Shown here: piece after piece, positions 1 to 6,412 of the stretch
Position numbering within the stretch: position 1 is the stretch's first letter
How the letters are laid out: each line of letters starts with the position of its first letter
Notes under the pieces: generated by a model
What the model was told of the DNA's origin: nothing
Databases searched by the model: none
Seen by the model: only the letters and a program-made list of their open reading frames with translations
Position numbers and translations under genes: made by a program
Assembly (NCBI GenBank): GCA_029259675.1
Contig: JAJDES010000149.1
Span: 1-9,366 of the forward strand
Source: Planctomycetota bacterium
GTDB taxonomy: Bacteria > Planctomycetota > UBA1135 > GCA-002686595
DNA length: 9,366 bases
Direction: 5' to 3'

Positions 1-1287
1 CAACTCAAGTTCATCCAAGCGTGCAGCATTGGAGTCCGCGCGTTCGCCCTCCGCTTCCGCGCGTTGCAATAGCTGGCGCGAAGTCAAACCGCCGAGCAAA
101 AGCAAGGCACTTGCGGCGGCGAGTGCGGGTCTGCGCCGGATGAACTTGGAAAGACGATAGGGGAGCGAGGCCGGCCGCGCTGCGATGGGGCGATGTTCCA
201 GGTGCGCCCGCAGATCGGCGGCCAATTCGGCGGCGCTCGCGTAACGGCGCGCCGGGTCTTTCTCGAGTGCCTTGCCGATGATCGTGTCCACGTCCCCGCG
301 GAAGCGCCTACCCCGTCGGGCCAGGGGGATCGGCTCATTGTCCAACAAAGCGCGTGTGGCTGCCGGTATGGACAATCCTGATAAATCGTGCGGTGTCGCT
401 CCGGAAAGCAATTGGTAGGAGAGGGCACCGATTGCGTAGATATCGGCGCGAGCACTCAACTTGCTGAGATCGGCTTCGAGTTGCTCGGGTGCCATGTAAG
501 CCAAGGTTCCCAGGACCTGACCATCTTGGGTCACCAAGGTGGAATTCACGGCTGCACCGTCTGCACGGGCGATTCCGAAGTCGAGTAATTTCGACTGCCC
601 GTCACTGTTGACAAGCACATTCTCGGGCTTGATGTCGCGGTGGATGATTCCGCGCTCGTGCGCGTGTTGCAGCGCGTCGCAAACACTTGCAATGAGCTCC
701 ATGCGAGCCGTATCACCGAGTTTGCTCCTGCTTGCGTAGGTGACGATGTCATCACCTTCGACGAGCTCCATGGCGAAATAGGGCAGCTTGCCCTGTAACG
801 ACTCGAAAGTTCCGGCGCTGAACACACTGGCGATGCCCTGATGTTCCAGTTGTCCCAGGATTTCGGCTTCGCGTTCGAGTCGGCGCAATTGCTCATCCGA
901 AATGATGGTCGCCGTGGCAACTTTGATCGCCACGCTGCGGCGCGGTGAGTCCTGTTCCGCACGAAAGACGGCACCCATGCCGCCGCGACCAAGCAGGCTT
1001 AGGATTCTGTAGGGCCCGATGAATTCGGGTAAAGAACCCAAGTCCAACCCGGGCGCCGGCACAGAATCGGATGAATCCAAGGCCGCGGAACCAATGCGGT
1101 TTCCCGTGGAGTCGAGCGGAGCGAATTGTGCCTGATCATTCTCGAATAGCTCGTCCACAAGCGCGCGCAAGGAATGCTGTCCTTTGCAATTGGAGGACAA
1201 GAACTCTTCGCGGGCCGGCTGGGAGAGCGAATAGGCTTGCTCAAAAAGTTCTAGAGCTCGGGACAATTCGGATTTGCGCTCACTCAT
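1..1287 (-). CDS. Transmembrane Ser/Thr protein kinase (partial, C-terminus beyond the left edge)
   Basis: This is an uninterrupted frame of 429 codons from ATG at 1287 to the window edge. It encodes a Hanks-type Ser/Thr kinase that transfers ATP phosphate to protein Ser/Thr. The catalytic domain spans about residues 90-365. It has the glycine loop GRGGMGAV (100-107), the VAIK lysine (K122), HRDIKPEN (216-223, Asp218 catalytic), DFG (236-238) and APE (266-268), so it should be active. Residues about 6-58 form the helical lead-in usual in kinases of this planctomycete/acidobacterial type. After a basic stretch (RRR, 384-386) comes one membrane segment (about 387-403), then a charged helical start (408-429) that probably leads into an outer sensor or repeat region, often TPR in this family. 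Its ATG overlaps the stop of the upstream sigma-factor gene by 4 nt, which implies translational coupling and a shared pathway. The only GGAG-like SD is 14 nt upstream. The missing part prevents naming a ligand-binding domain. Confidence 0.96.
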   Translation of the reverse strand, partial: MSERKSELSRALELFEQAYSLSQPAREEFLSSNCKGQHSLRALVDELFENDQAQFAPLDSTGNRIGSAALDSSDSVPAPGLDLGSLPEFIGPYRILSLLGRGGMGAVFRAEQDSPRRSVAIKVATATIISDEQLRRLEREAEILGQLEHQGIASVFSAGTFESLQGKLPYFAMELVEGDDIVTYASRSKLGDTARMELIASVCDALQHAHERGIIHRDIKPENVLVNSDGQSKLLDFGIARADGAAVNSTLVTQDGQVLGTLAYMAPEQLEADLSKLSARADIYAIGALSYQLLSGATPHDLSGLSIPAATRALLDNEPIPLARRGRRFRGDVDTIIGKALEKDPARRYASAAELAADLRAHLEHRPIAARPASLPYRLSKFIRRRPALAAASALLLLGGLTSRQLLQRAEAEGERADSNAARLDELEL

Positions 1288-1883
1288 TCGGTGTCATTCA
1301 ACTCCAAACTCAAGAAGGCGCGCACGGCTCGCCACTTCAGCTGAATCGAGCGCTTGCCGAGTCCCAACAGCTCGCCCACTTCGCCCGTATCGAGCCCGGC
1401 GAGCCAATGCAGTTCGAAAATTTGTAGGAGTTCGGGGTCGGCCTCACCGAGCTTGTGTAGGGCGTCGTCCAACTCAATCAGGTCCAGACTTGCTTCGGTG
1501 CTTGCGCCTGTGGTCTGGAGTGTTACTCGCTTCCAGGCGCCCCCGCGTTTCTCTCGTTTTGAATCGCGGGCGTAGTTGGACAAGACTTGCCGCATGGCCT
1601 TGGCCGCGACTGCGAAGAAATGCCGGCGCCCTTCCCAATTGCCATCCTCGCCCAGCTTCAACCAAGCTTCGTGGACGAGGGCCGTGGGCTGCAGGGTTTG
1701 GGCGGAACCGCCGGGTCCGGCAATGTTGCGCGCCATGGAGCGCAGGGCGCCGTACACGAGTTCCACCAATTCGTCGCGCGCGGGAGCGTCGCCGGCGGAC
1801 AATCGCTGTAGCAGCAGAGTGATTTGACTCGGATCGGGGGCGCCCATGGGAAGTGTGGCGTCCCATGACGCCGATGCGATCAT
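1284..1883 (-). CDS. ECF-type RNA polymerase sigma factor (Sig-70_X6 / TIGR02999-like)
   Basis: This 199-residue sigma factor would direct RNA polymerase to a set of target promoters. Region 2 covers about residues 36-108, with TLQPTALVHEAWLKL at 63-77, HFFAVAAKAMRQVL at 88-101 and a basic KREKRGG at 109-115; these are hallmarks of the X6 family. Region 4 covers about 136-195, with a helix-turn-helix near 164-188 (TGEVGELLGLGKRSIQLKWR). Ordinary ECF factors carry an acidic DAED-like motif just before the QE of region 2.2. Here that stretch is SAQTLQPTAL, with Thr63 and Thr67 and no acidic residue. No anti-sigma gene is adjacent; the kinase gene overlaps its stop instead. A second possible start is Met13 (ATG at 1847), which fits the usual family length better. 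Neither start has a clear SD. Family assignment is firm; target genes are unknown. Confidence 0.95.
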   Translation of the reverse strand: MIASASWDATLPMGAPDPSQITLLLQRLSAGDAPARDELVELVYGALRSMARNIAGPGGSAQTLQPTALVHEAWLKLGEDGNWEGRRHFFAVAAKAMRQVLSNYARDSKREKRGGAWKRVTLQTTGASTEASLDLIELDDALHKLGEADPELLQIFELHWLAGLDTGEVGELLGLGKRSIQLKWRAVRAFLSLELNDTE

Positions 1884-1895
1884 GACCCAAGCTTG

Positions 1896-1914
1896 TCGAA
1901 GCCGAAAGCTTCGA
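1896..1914 (-). repeat. Small hairpin ahead of the sigma-factor gene
   Basis: A perfect 7-nt inverted repeat (TCGAAGC / GCTTCGA) with a 5-nt loop lies in the 65-nt gap between the dehydratase stop and the sigma-factor start. It ends 12 nt upstream of the sigma ATG at 1883. No T-run follows on the minus strand, so it does not look like an intrinsic terminator. It could affect translation initiation of the sigma factor, or it could be chance. Confidence 0.4.
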
Positions 1915-1948
1915 TCGATTCAATCGTCGCCGGGAGCCGTCCCCGCTT

Positions 1949-2920
1949 CTACTGAGCCGCGCTGAGCACCTTGTTGGCGGCCTTCAGCCAATCGCGATTG
2001 GCCAAATACCATTCCACCGTGCTGGTGACGGTGCGCTCAAAATCGTACTGCGGAGTCCAGCCCAATTCGCGCTTTGCCTTGGATGCATCCATCCAATAGC
2101 GCAGGTCGTAGGCCTTGCGATCTTCGACTTCCTCAATCTCGCCTTGGCCCACGATTTCACGCACCTTGTGAATGACATCGTGCGTGTAGGCCTCGGAGGA
2201 TTCCTCCGGGGCCAAGTTGTAGACCTGGCCGCTCGTGCCCTTGCGCAGGGCGGCTTCGATACCGGAAACGTGATCGTCCACGTGGGTCCACATGCGGCGC
2301 GCGGGCGTGCGAAAGAGCGGGAAGGGTTTGCCCGCTAAGAAACAAGTCACGGCCTTGGGCACGGCTTTCTCGGGAAACTGGCGCGGCCCGATGGTGTTGG
2401 CTCCGCGTGTAATCACGACGTCGAGCCCCAGGGTCATCTGGTAGCTGGACAGCATCAACTCCGCAGCGGCCTTCGTGACCGAATAGGGATTGCGCGGCAG
2501 GATCGGAGACTCTTCGGTCCAAGCTTCCGCCGTTTCCAAGGCATCGCCGTAGACCTCGTCCGTGGAGACGTGAACCATGCGAATCTTGCGTGCAATGGCC
2601 TCCAAGCCCAAGTTGCGGGCGCCGAGAACATTCGACTGCCAAAAGCCCAAGTCATCGTCGATGGAACGATCTACGTGGCTTTCTGCAGCGAAATTAATGA
2701 TCGCTTTCGGCTGGGCCTCTTCGAGGGCTGCGTGCACGCCTTTGGCGTCGGCAATATCGCAACGTACGTCGCGCACAGCCGGCGCGAGGTTTTCGGCCAT
2801 CGAGCCCCAACCGGCAAAATCGATGCCGGTGATCTCGTAGCGGTCTTGGAAGTTTTGGCAAAAGGCGGAGGCGATAAAGCCCAGGTGCCCTGTGACGACG
2901 ATTTTCTCTTTCGCGGACAT
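1949..2920 (-). CDS. rmlB: NAD-dependent sugar-nucleotide dehydratase, RmlB-like (dTDP-glucose 4,6-dehydratase family)
   Basis: This is an extended short-chain dehydrogenase/reductase of 323 residues, a little shorter than typical RmlB (about 330-360). RmlB makes dTDP-4-keto-6-deoxyglucose for surface sugars in the cytoplasm. Visible RmlB-type features are the NAD-binding TGHLGFIAS (10-18), Asp34 at the end of strand 2, AAESHVDRSI (78-87), STDEVYG (119-125) with the dehydratase triad Thr120-Asp121-Glu122, YSVTK (146-150, catalytic Tyr and Lys), and IGPRQFPEK (177-185). The third glycine of the usual GGAGFIGS is alanine (Ala17), and the usual GDG...RDW stretch reads FRTPARRMW, so the nucleotide or sugar may differ. 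No rmlA, rmlC or rmlD lies beside it. The frame stays open upstream to 3193, but the Rossmann fold begins right after ATG 2920, so that start is chosen. The SD is weak. It is divergent from the DUF3810 gene; the family is certain, the exact substrate is not. Confidence 0.85.
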   Translation of the reverse strand: MSAKEKIVVTGHLGFIASAFCQNFQDRYEITGIDFAGWGSMAENLAPAVRDVRCDIADAKGVHAALEEAQPKAIINFAAESHVDRSIDDDLGFWQSNVLGARNLGLEAIARKIRMVHVSTDEVYGDALETAEAWTEESPILPRNPYSVTKAAAELMLSSYQMTLGLDVVITRGANTIGPRQFPEKAVPKAVTCFLAGKPFPLFRTPARRMWTHVDDHVSGIEAALRKGTSGQVYNLAPEESSEAYTHDVIHKVREIVGQGEIEEVEDRKAYDLRYWMDASKAKRELGWTPQYDFERTVTSTVEWYLANRDWLKAANKVLSAAQ

Positions 2921-3016
2921 GGTGCAAGAGCATTCCACGGGCACCCTGGATCGGCAAGCCGCGCGGGCTCGAATCGCACAAGATTGATGGCAATCGGTGA
3001 CAGCGACCCGCCTGTT

Positions 3017-3022
3017 GAGGAG
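3017..3022 (+). promoter_or_regulatory. Ribosome binding site deciding the start of the DUF3810 gene
   Basis: GAGGAG lies 10 nt before GTG 3033. It is one of very few good Shine-Dalgarno motifs in the window. It favours GTG 3033 over the upstream in-frame GTG 2997, which has no SD. Confidence 0.55.
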
Positions 3023-3032
3023 AATCACCGCC

Positions 3033-4190
3033 GTGAAGCCGTCTCCAGATGAATCCGCAACCGCGGGCCAAGGCACCCATGGGGGGGCTCGTTCGACGGT
3101 CCGGCGGCTCTCAAGCTTGGGCCTTCTATTGGGACCTCTGGCCCTGGGAGCCCAACTGCTGGCTAGCCAGCGGCCCGAAACAGTCGAGCGCATCTACTCG
3201 CTCGGTCTGTACCCGCGCATCCGCGGGCTGCTGCTGAGGATCTCGTCACCCTTGCCCTTTTCACTCTCGGAAGTGCTGCTGGCCGGGCTCGTGCTCAGTT
3301 TGGTGCTCGGGCTGTGGCGCGGATTGCAGGCCGCCGGCGCCCGCCCGAGTTCCATTGGATCGCTAATGGTCGGCGGAGCCATCAAGCTGCTTTCCAAAGT
3401 CGGCTGGCTGTATTTCATCTACTGCTTCGCCTGGGGTTTGAATCACCAACGCCTGCCCTTTTCCGAGGGCGCAGGTTGGCAAACGGCCGTTGTGAACCGG
3501 AATGATTTAGGCGACTTGTGCCGAGAGTTGGCCTCCCGCGCCGGCTCATTGCGAACCCAGCTTGACGAGGACGAAGGGGGCGTCAGCCGCCTGCCTGCGG
3601 AGCTAAATTCCAATCTACGAGCGTCCCTGGAGCGCGGTTTTGCGGCAGCGGTTGAGCTCCACCCGGGACTGCGCATGCAGCGCTTACCGTTGGCGGAAAA
3701 GCCCTGGATCTCGGCTCTGATGACGCGCCTCGGAGTCAGCGGCATCTTTTCGCCGTTCACGGCGGAACCCCACGTCAATAGTCAATTGCCGGATCCCATG
3801 CTGGCATTCACGACCGCCCACGAATTGGCGCACTTGGCGGGTTTCGCGCGCGAAGACGAATCGAACTTCATCGGCGCCATGGTGTGCGAGCGCGCCGAAA
3901 ATCCATATGTGAGTTACTCCGGCGCCCTGGCCTCGTTGATGCACACATTGCCGGCTTTGATGCTGGTGAGCCCCGAGCGCGCCCAGGAATTGCTGGACGG
4001 CTTGGATCCCGGCATTCGTAGGGATTGGAGCGCCATCTCCGATTTTTGGAATCGCTCGCGCGGACCGCTGCGCGATGTGGGCAGGCGCGTCAACGATTCC
4101 TATTTGCGTTCCCAGGGCCATTCGGAGGGAATTGAGAGCTACGGTCGAATGGTGGATTTGCTTTTGGCCGAGCGCTCGCGATCCCGCTGA
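3033..4190 (+). CDS. DUF3810-type membrane protein with HExxH metallopeptidase-like motif
   Basis: This 385-residue protein (counted from GTG 3033; 397 from GTG 2997) has three predicted membrane segments, at about 27-45, 76-98 and 110-135. A large, probably extracytoplasmic domain follows. The third segment ends with WGLNHQRLPF (134-143), typical of the DUF3810 family, as is LYPRIRGLL (59-67). The core motif is AHELAH (262-267), followed by LAGFAREDESNF (268-279). HELAH has the form of a zinc-metallopeptidase site: His263, Glu264, His267. A third ligand could be Glu274 or Glu276, since the metzincin-style third His is absent. The role of DUF3810 proteins is unknown to me; peptidase activity is inferred from the motif alone. 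The gene is divergent from the RmlB-like gene with a 112-nt gap. It is followed after 169 nt by the FKBP gene and may or may not be co-transcribed with it. Confidence 0.85.
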   Translation: MKPSPDESATAGQGTHGGARSTVRRLSSLGLLLGPLALGAQLLASQRPETVERIYSLGLYPRIRGLLLRISSPLPFSLSEVLLAGLVLSLVLGLWRGLQAAGARPSSIGSLMVGGAIKLLSKVGWLYFIYCFAWGLNHQRLPFSEGAGWQTAVVNRNDLGDLCRELASRAGSLRTQLDEDEGGVSRLPAELNSNLRASLERGFAAAVELHPGLRMQRLPLAEKPWISALMTRLGVSGIFSPFTAEPHVNSQLPDPMLAFTTAHELAHLAGFAREDESNFIGAMVCERAENPYVSYSGALASLMHTLPALMLVSPERAQELLDGLDPGIRRDWSAISDFWNRSRGPLRDVGRRVNDSYLRSQGHSEGIESYGRMVDLLLAERSRSR

Positions 4191-4218
4191 AGGTCGCTTT
4201 CGAGGCACCTGCAACCGA

Positions 4219-4240
4219 GCTGAGCCGAATCGCGCTCAGC
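4219..4240 (+). repeat. Stem-loop after the DUF3810 gene
   Basis: A perfect 7-nt inverted repeat (GCTGAGC / GCTCAGC) with an 8-nt loop begins 29 nt after the stop of the DUF3810 gene. No T-run follows, so it is at best a weak terminator or an mRNA 3'-end stabiliser. Chance is possible in such GC-rich DNA. Confidence 0.3.
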
Positions 4241-4310
4241 CATCCAAACGCGGCCAAGCGCCGGAGGCCCATCGCGGGCGCCAATCTCAAGCGGAGCTTG
4301 CCCTGCCCGC

Positions 4311-4316
4311 GGGAGG
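4311..4316 (+). promoter_or_regulatory. Candidate Shine-Dalgarno motif upstream of the FKBP gene
   Basis: GGGAGG is a near-perfect SD. It sits 10 nt before an in-frame TTG at 4327, which would start the FKBP protein 11 residues earlier than ATG 4360. It also sits 5 nt before ATG 4322, which opens a 30-codon frame in another phase ending at 4414. The ATG at 4360 itself has no SD. Which start it serves cannot be settled from the sequence. Confidence 0.35.
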
Positions 4317-4359
4317 CAGCAATGGATTGCGGGCGACTTGCCGCCGAACCGCCGTTAGC

Positions 4360-4782
4360 ATGGTCACCGTGGTACTTGGACTACTCAAACGACTCTTTGG
4401 GAGAAGCCCTTTGAAGGAACCGGAATTCGCCATGCCCGCCGAAGGTGCGGGTCAAGCAACGGCCAGTGGACTCGTGATCGAAACCCTCGTGGAGGGGGAC
4501 GGCGACTCACCGGGTCCGACGGACAAGGTCACCGTGCATTACGCCGGTTGGCTCACGGATGGAACGCCCTTTGACTCTTCCTACGGTCGCGGGCAATCGA
4601 TCTCATTCGGTCTCAATCAAGTCATCTCCGGTTGGACCGAGGGCTTGCAGGGAATGAAAGTCGGCGGCAAAGCGCGACTTCTCATTCCATCCGAACTCGG
4701 CTACGGAGCGCGCGGTGCACCGCCCACGATTCCGCCCCACGCGACTTTGGTGTTTCAAGTCGAGCTGCTGAAAATCGGTTGA
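4360..4782 (+). CDS. FKBP-type peptidyl-prolyl cis-trans isomerase
   Basis: This single-domain FKBP (140 residues from ATG 4360) catalyses cis-trans isomerisation of Xaa-Pro bonds during protein folding. The core FKBP fold runs from about residue 36 to the C-terminus. All the classical FKBP12 active-site positions can be placed: Tyr61 (VHYAGW), Phe71-Asp72 (PFDSS), Phe83, Val88-Ile89 and Trp92 (QVISGW), Tyr115 (GYGARG) and Phe132 (LVFQVELL). It should therefore be active and able to bind FK506-like ligands. The N-terminus is short and hydrophobic, then basic (VTVVLGLLKRLFGR). This is too short to be a confident signal peptide, but becomes more signal-like if translation begins at TTG 4327. 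Other possible starts are TTG 4411 (GGGAG 7 nt upstream) and ATG 4432. The CDP-alcohol transferase gene follows after 10 nt, probably on the same transcript. Confidence 0.93.
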   Translation: MVTVVLGLLKRLFGRSPLKEPEFAMPAEGAGQATASGLVIETLVEGDGDSPGPTDKVTVHYAGWLTDGTPFDSSYGRGQSISFGLNQVISGWTEGLQGMKVGGKARLLIPSELGYGARGAPPTIPPHATLVFQVELLKIG

Positions 4783-4792
4783 TGCAACGCAC

Positions 4793-5419
4793 TTGACGCG
4801 AGTTCGTCGATCGGTGAGCCCCTCCGCTTTTGCATTGCGCTTGCCTTGGCACCTCACGGTCTCACGTTTCTTACTGGCGCCGGCACTTGTTGCCGGCGCT
4901 TGCATGCAGTGGCCGCCGTTTGCCTTCCTCGCGATCCTGGTCTTCGGTTTCCTGTCCGATGTCTTTGACGGCATCATCGCGCGCCGCCTGGGCGTAGCCA
5001 CGGACGATCTGCGCAGTTTGGATAGCTGCGCGGACACGGTCTATTACCTGGGCGTTCTGTGCGCGGCTTGGATCCTGCACAGAGATCTGATCGAGGCCGC
5101 CGCCCTGCCGATTGCCTTGGTCGTCGGCCTAGAGGCCTTCCGAGCTCTCTTCGATCGCTGGCGCTTCGGCAAAGTGGCCAGCTACCACGCCTGGAGCGCA
5201 AAGCTCTTCGGACTGCTGCTTTTCATCGCCGCCGTTGCAGTCTTCGGCTGGAGCCGCGGCGGTGTGCTGACAGTCTGTATGTGGTGGGGCGTATTGAGCG
5301 AACTCGAGGGCCTGGCCATGAGTTGCGTGTTGCCCACGTGGCAGCGGGATTTGGCCCATTTCGGCCGCGCTTGGAACATTCGGCAGAGCGCACTCCAACG
5401 GGACAAAAGCGAACTTTGA
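4793..5419 (+). CDS. CDP-alcohol phosphatidyltransferase family membrane protein
   Basis: This integral membrane enzyme (208 residues from TTG 4793) belongs to the family that joins a CDP-activated lipid to an alcohol, as in phosphatidylglycerophosphate or phosphatidylinositol synthesis. The signature D-x2-DG-x2-AR-x8-G-x3-D-x3-D is visible as Asp56, Asp59-Gly60, Ala63-Arg64, Asp77 and Asp81. The position normally held by Gly after x8 is Leu73 (DDLRSLDSCAD). The four aspartates that bind metal and the CDP group are kept, so activity is expected. Hydrophobic segments lie at about 23-38, 42-55, 84-96, 102-115, 136-152 and 155-168, giving about six spans. The start is uncertain: GTG 4814 (MSPSAFALRLPW) is an alternative, and neither has an SD. 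The gene follows the FKBP gene by 10 nt and converges with the crotonase gene with 2 nt between stops. The alcohol substrate cannot be told. Confidence 0.9.
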   Translation: MTRVRRSVSPSAFALRLPWHLTVSRFLLAPALVAGACMQWPPFAFLAILVFGFLSDVFDGIIARRLGVATDDLRSLDSCADTVYYLGVLCAAWILHRDLIEAAALPIALVVGLEAFRALFDRWRFGKVASYHAWSAKLFGLLLFIAAVAVFGWSRGGVLTVCMWWGVLSELEGLAMSCVLPTWQRDLAHFGRAWNIRQSALQRDKSEL

Positions 5420-5421
5420 AC

Positions 5422-6180
5422 TCAGTTGCGCTTGCCGATCGTACGCGCGGCGAACTCAGCGATGGCCTTTAGGGTCCGATCGGAACTCCAAACCGTCAGC
5501 ACTTCCGCGTCGAGTCCGGATTGAACTTGAGCGAGGTGTTCCAGGTAGGGCGCCAGCCAAACACGCTTGTTGAGCGCGTAGGTTTCCTTCGAAATGCTTG
5601 CCAAATCGCGCGCGCGCGCAATGGCGGCCGACTCGAGCTCGGTGGGGCTCGTGCGCTCGTCCACAAGGCCCAATTGCAAGGCCGCATCCGGCCCGCGATT
5701 GTCGCCCATGACCATCAGGTCGCGCAGCGCGGTGGGGCTCAGGGCACTGGCCAAGACTGCCAAGGCAAGTGGCGGAAAGGGAACTCCCACGCGCATCTCG
5801 GGAATGCCCATCTGTGCTTTCTCCGACCCGAGCAGTCTTCGATCGCAAGCGCAGGCAATCACGCAGCCGCCTGCAATGGCGTGCCCATTGATGGCTGCGA
5901 CCGTCGGTTTGGGAAGGGTCCACAGTGCGTGGAAGGCGCGATTCAAGGCCGGCAAGAATTTGCGCACATACTCCGCGCCGCCGTCCACAATGCGATGCAA
6001 GTCAACGCCGGCGCTGAAGATGGAGCCCTGACCGGCGATCACGATTGCCCGACAAGCTGCATTGCGCTCGCGCTCGCAAGCGGCTTCGAGCGCCTCAAGG
6101 AATTCGAGGTCGAGCGCGCTGGCCTTGCCGTGGGCTAAGCGCAACAGCGTTACATCATCGTGCTCTTCGCGAAGAATCAT
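5422..6180 (-). CDS. Enoyl-CoA hydratase/isomerase (crotonase) family protein
   Basis: This crotonase-fold protein has 252 residues, close to the usual 255-265, and acts on acyl-CoA thioesters in the cytoplasm. The two oxyanion-hole segments are present: FSAGVDL (55-61) and NGHAIAGGC (98-106). The segment SEKAQMGIPEMRVG (119-132) carries Glu128, which matches catalytic Glu144 of rat crotonase. The position matching the second catalytic glutamate (rat Glu164) is Asp154 in ALRDLMVMGD. Hydration may therefore be altered, and isomerase, hydrolase or another crotonase chemistry is possible. The PFPPLAL stretch (135-141) replaces the common GAGGTQRL of true hydratases. No other beta-oxidation gene is near. 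It is divergent from the Nudix-MBL fusion gene (232-nt gap), whose Nudix half resembles CoA-related Nudix enzymes. No SD precedes ATG 6180. Confidence 0.92.
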   Translation of the reverse strand: MILREEHDDVTLLRLAHGKASALDLEFLEALEAACERERNAACRAIVIAGQGSIFSAGVDLHRIVDGGAEYVRKFLPALNRAFHALWTLPKPTVAAINGHAIAGGCVIACACDRRLLGSEKAQMGIPEMRVGVPFPPLALAVLASALSPTALRDLMVMGDNRGPDAALQLGLVDERTSPTELESAAIARARDLASISKETYALNKRVWLAPYLEHLAQVQSGLDAEVLTVWSSDRTLKAIAEFAARTIGKRN

Positions 6181-6412
6181 CGAGTTTGTTTGGTTGGTGA
6201 GCCCGCAGGATCGGCGCGGGGGGGCAAGGGGATGCCCGAAGGATAGCCGGGCCTAGGGCGCGGCGATCGAGATCGACGCTCAGTCTGACCATAGCCCGCC
6301 GGGGCCGCTCCGCAAGCGCGGCTGAATTGGCGACGAGCAGCCATGGGGGACTTTTCCATTCAGCAAGGTTGGGACCCTGGCTCCCGATCCCGCGCGCACG
6401 TAGCCTCTGGGC
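6181..6412. other. Divergent intergenic region between the crotonase and Nudix-MBL genes
   Basis: This 232-nt GC-rich gap must hold the promoters for two divergent genes. I see no convincing -35/-10 pair, operator repeat or RNA structure. Short frames that cross it, such as one from ATG 6343, overlap the Nudix gene in another phase and have no family features. Confidence 0.6.

Noticed and set aside
546..992. Open frames inside the kinase region, on both strands (for example 546-992 minus, 999-1244 minus, 388-588 plus)
   Set aside because: They are shadows in other phases of the 429-codon kinase frame, which has complete kinase motifs. The shadow proteins show only Arg/Ser-rich composition.
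1274..1923. Long frames over the sigma-factor gene (1274-1822 plus, 1474-1923 minus)
   Set aside because: They are Arg/Pro-rich translations of the same GC-rich DNA. The sigma factor at 1284-1883 explains the region.
2921..3193. N-terminal extension of the dehydratase to 3193
   Set aside because: The extra 91 residues have no fold features and overlap the DUF3810 gene on the other strand. The Rossmann fold starts at ATG 2920.
4075..4359. N-terminal extension of the FKBP to 4075
   Set aside because: It overlaps the DUF3810 gene and has low-complexity Arg/Ala-rich sequence. A start near 4327 or 4360 is more sensible.
5607..5619. Alternating CG run of 13 nt as possible Z-DNA
   Set aside because: It lies inside the crotonase coding region, encodes an ordinary ARAR stretch, and is expected at this GC content.
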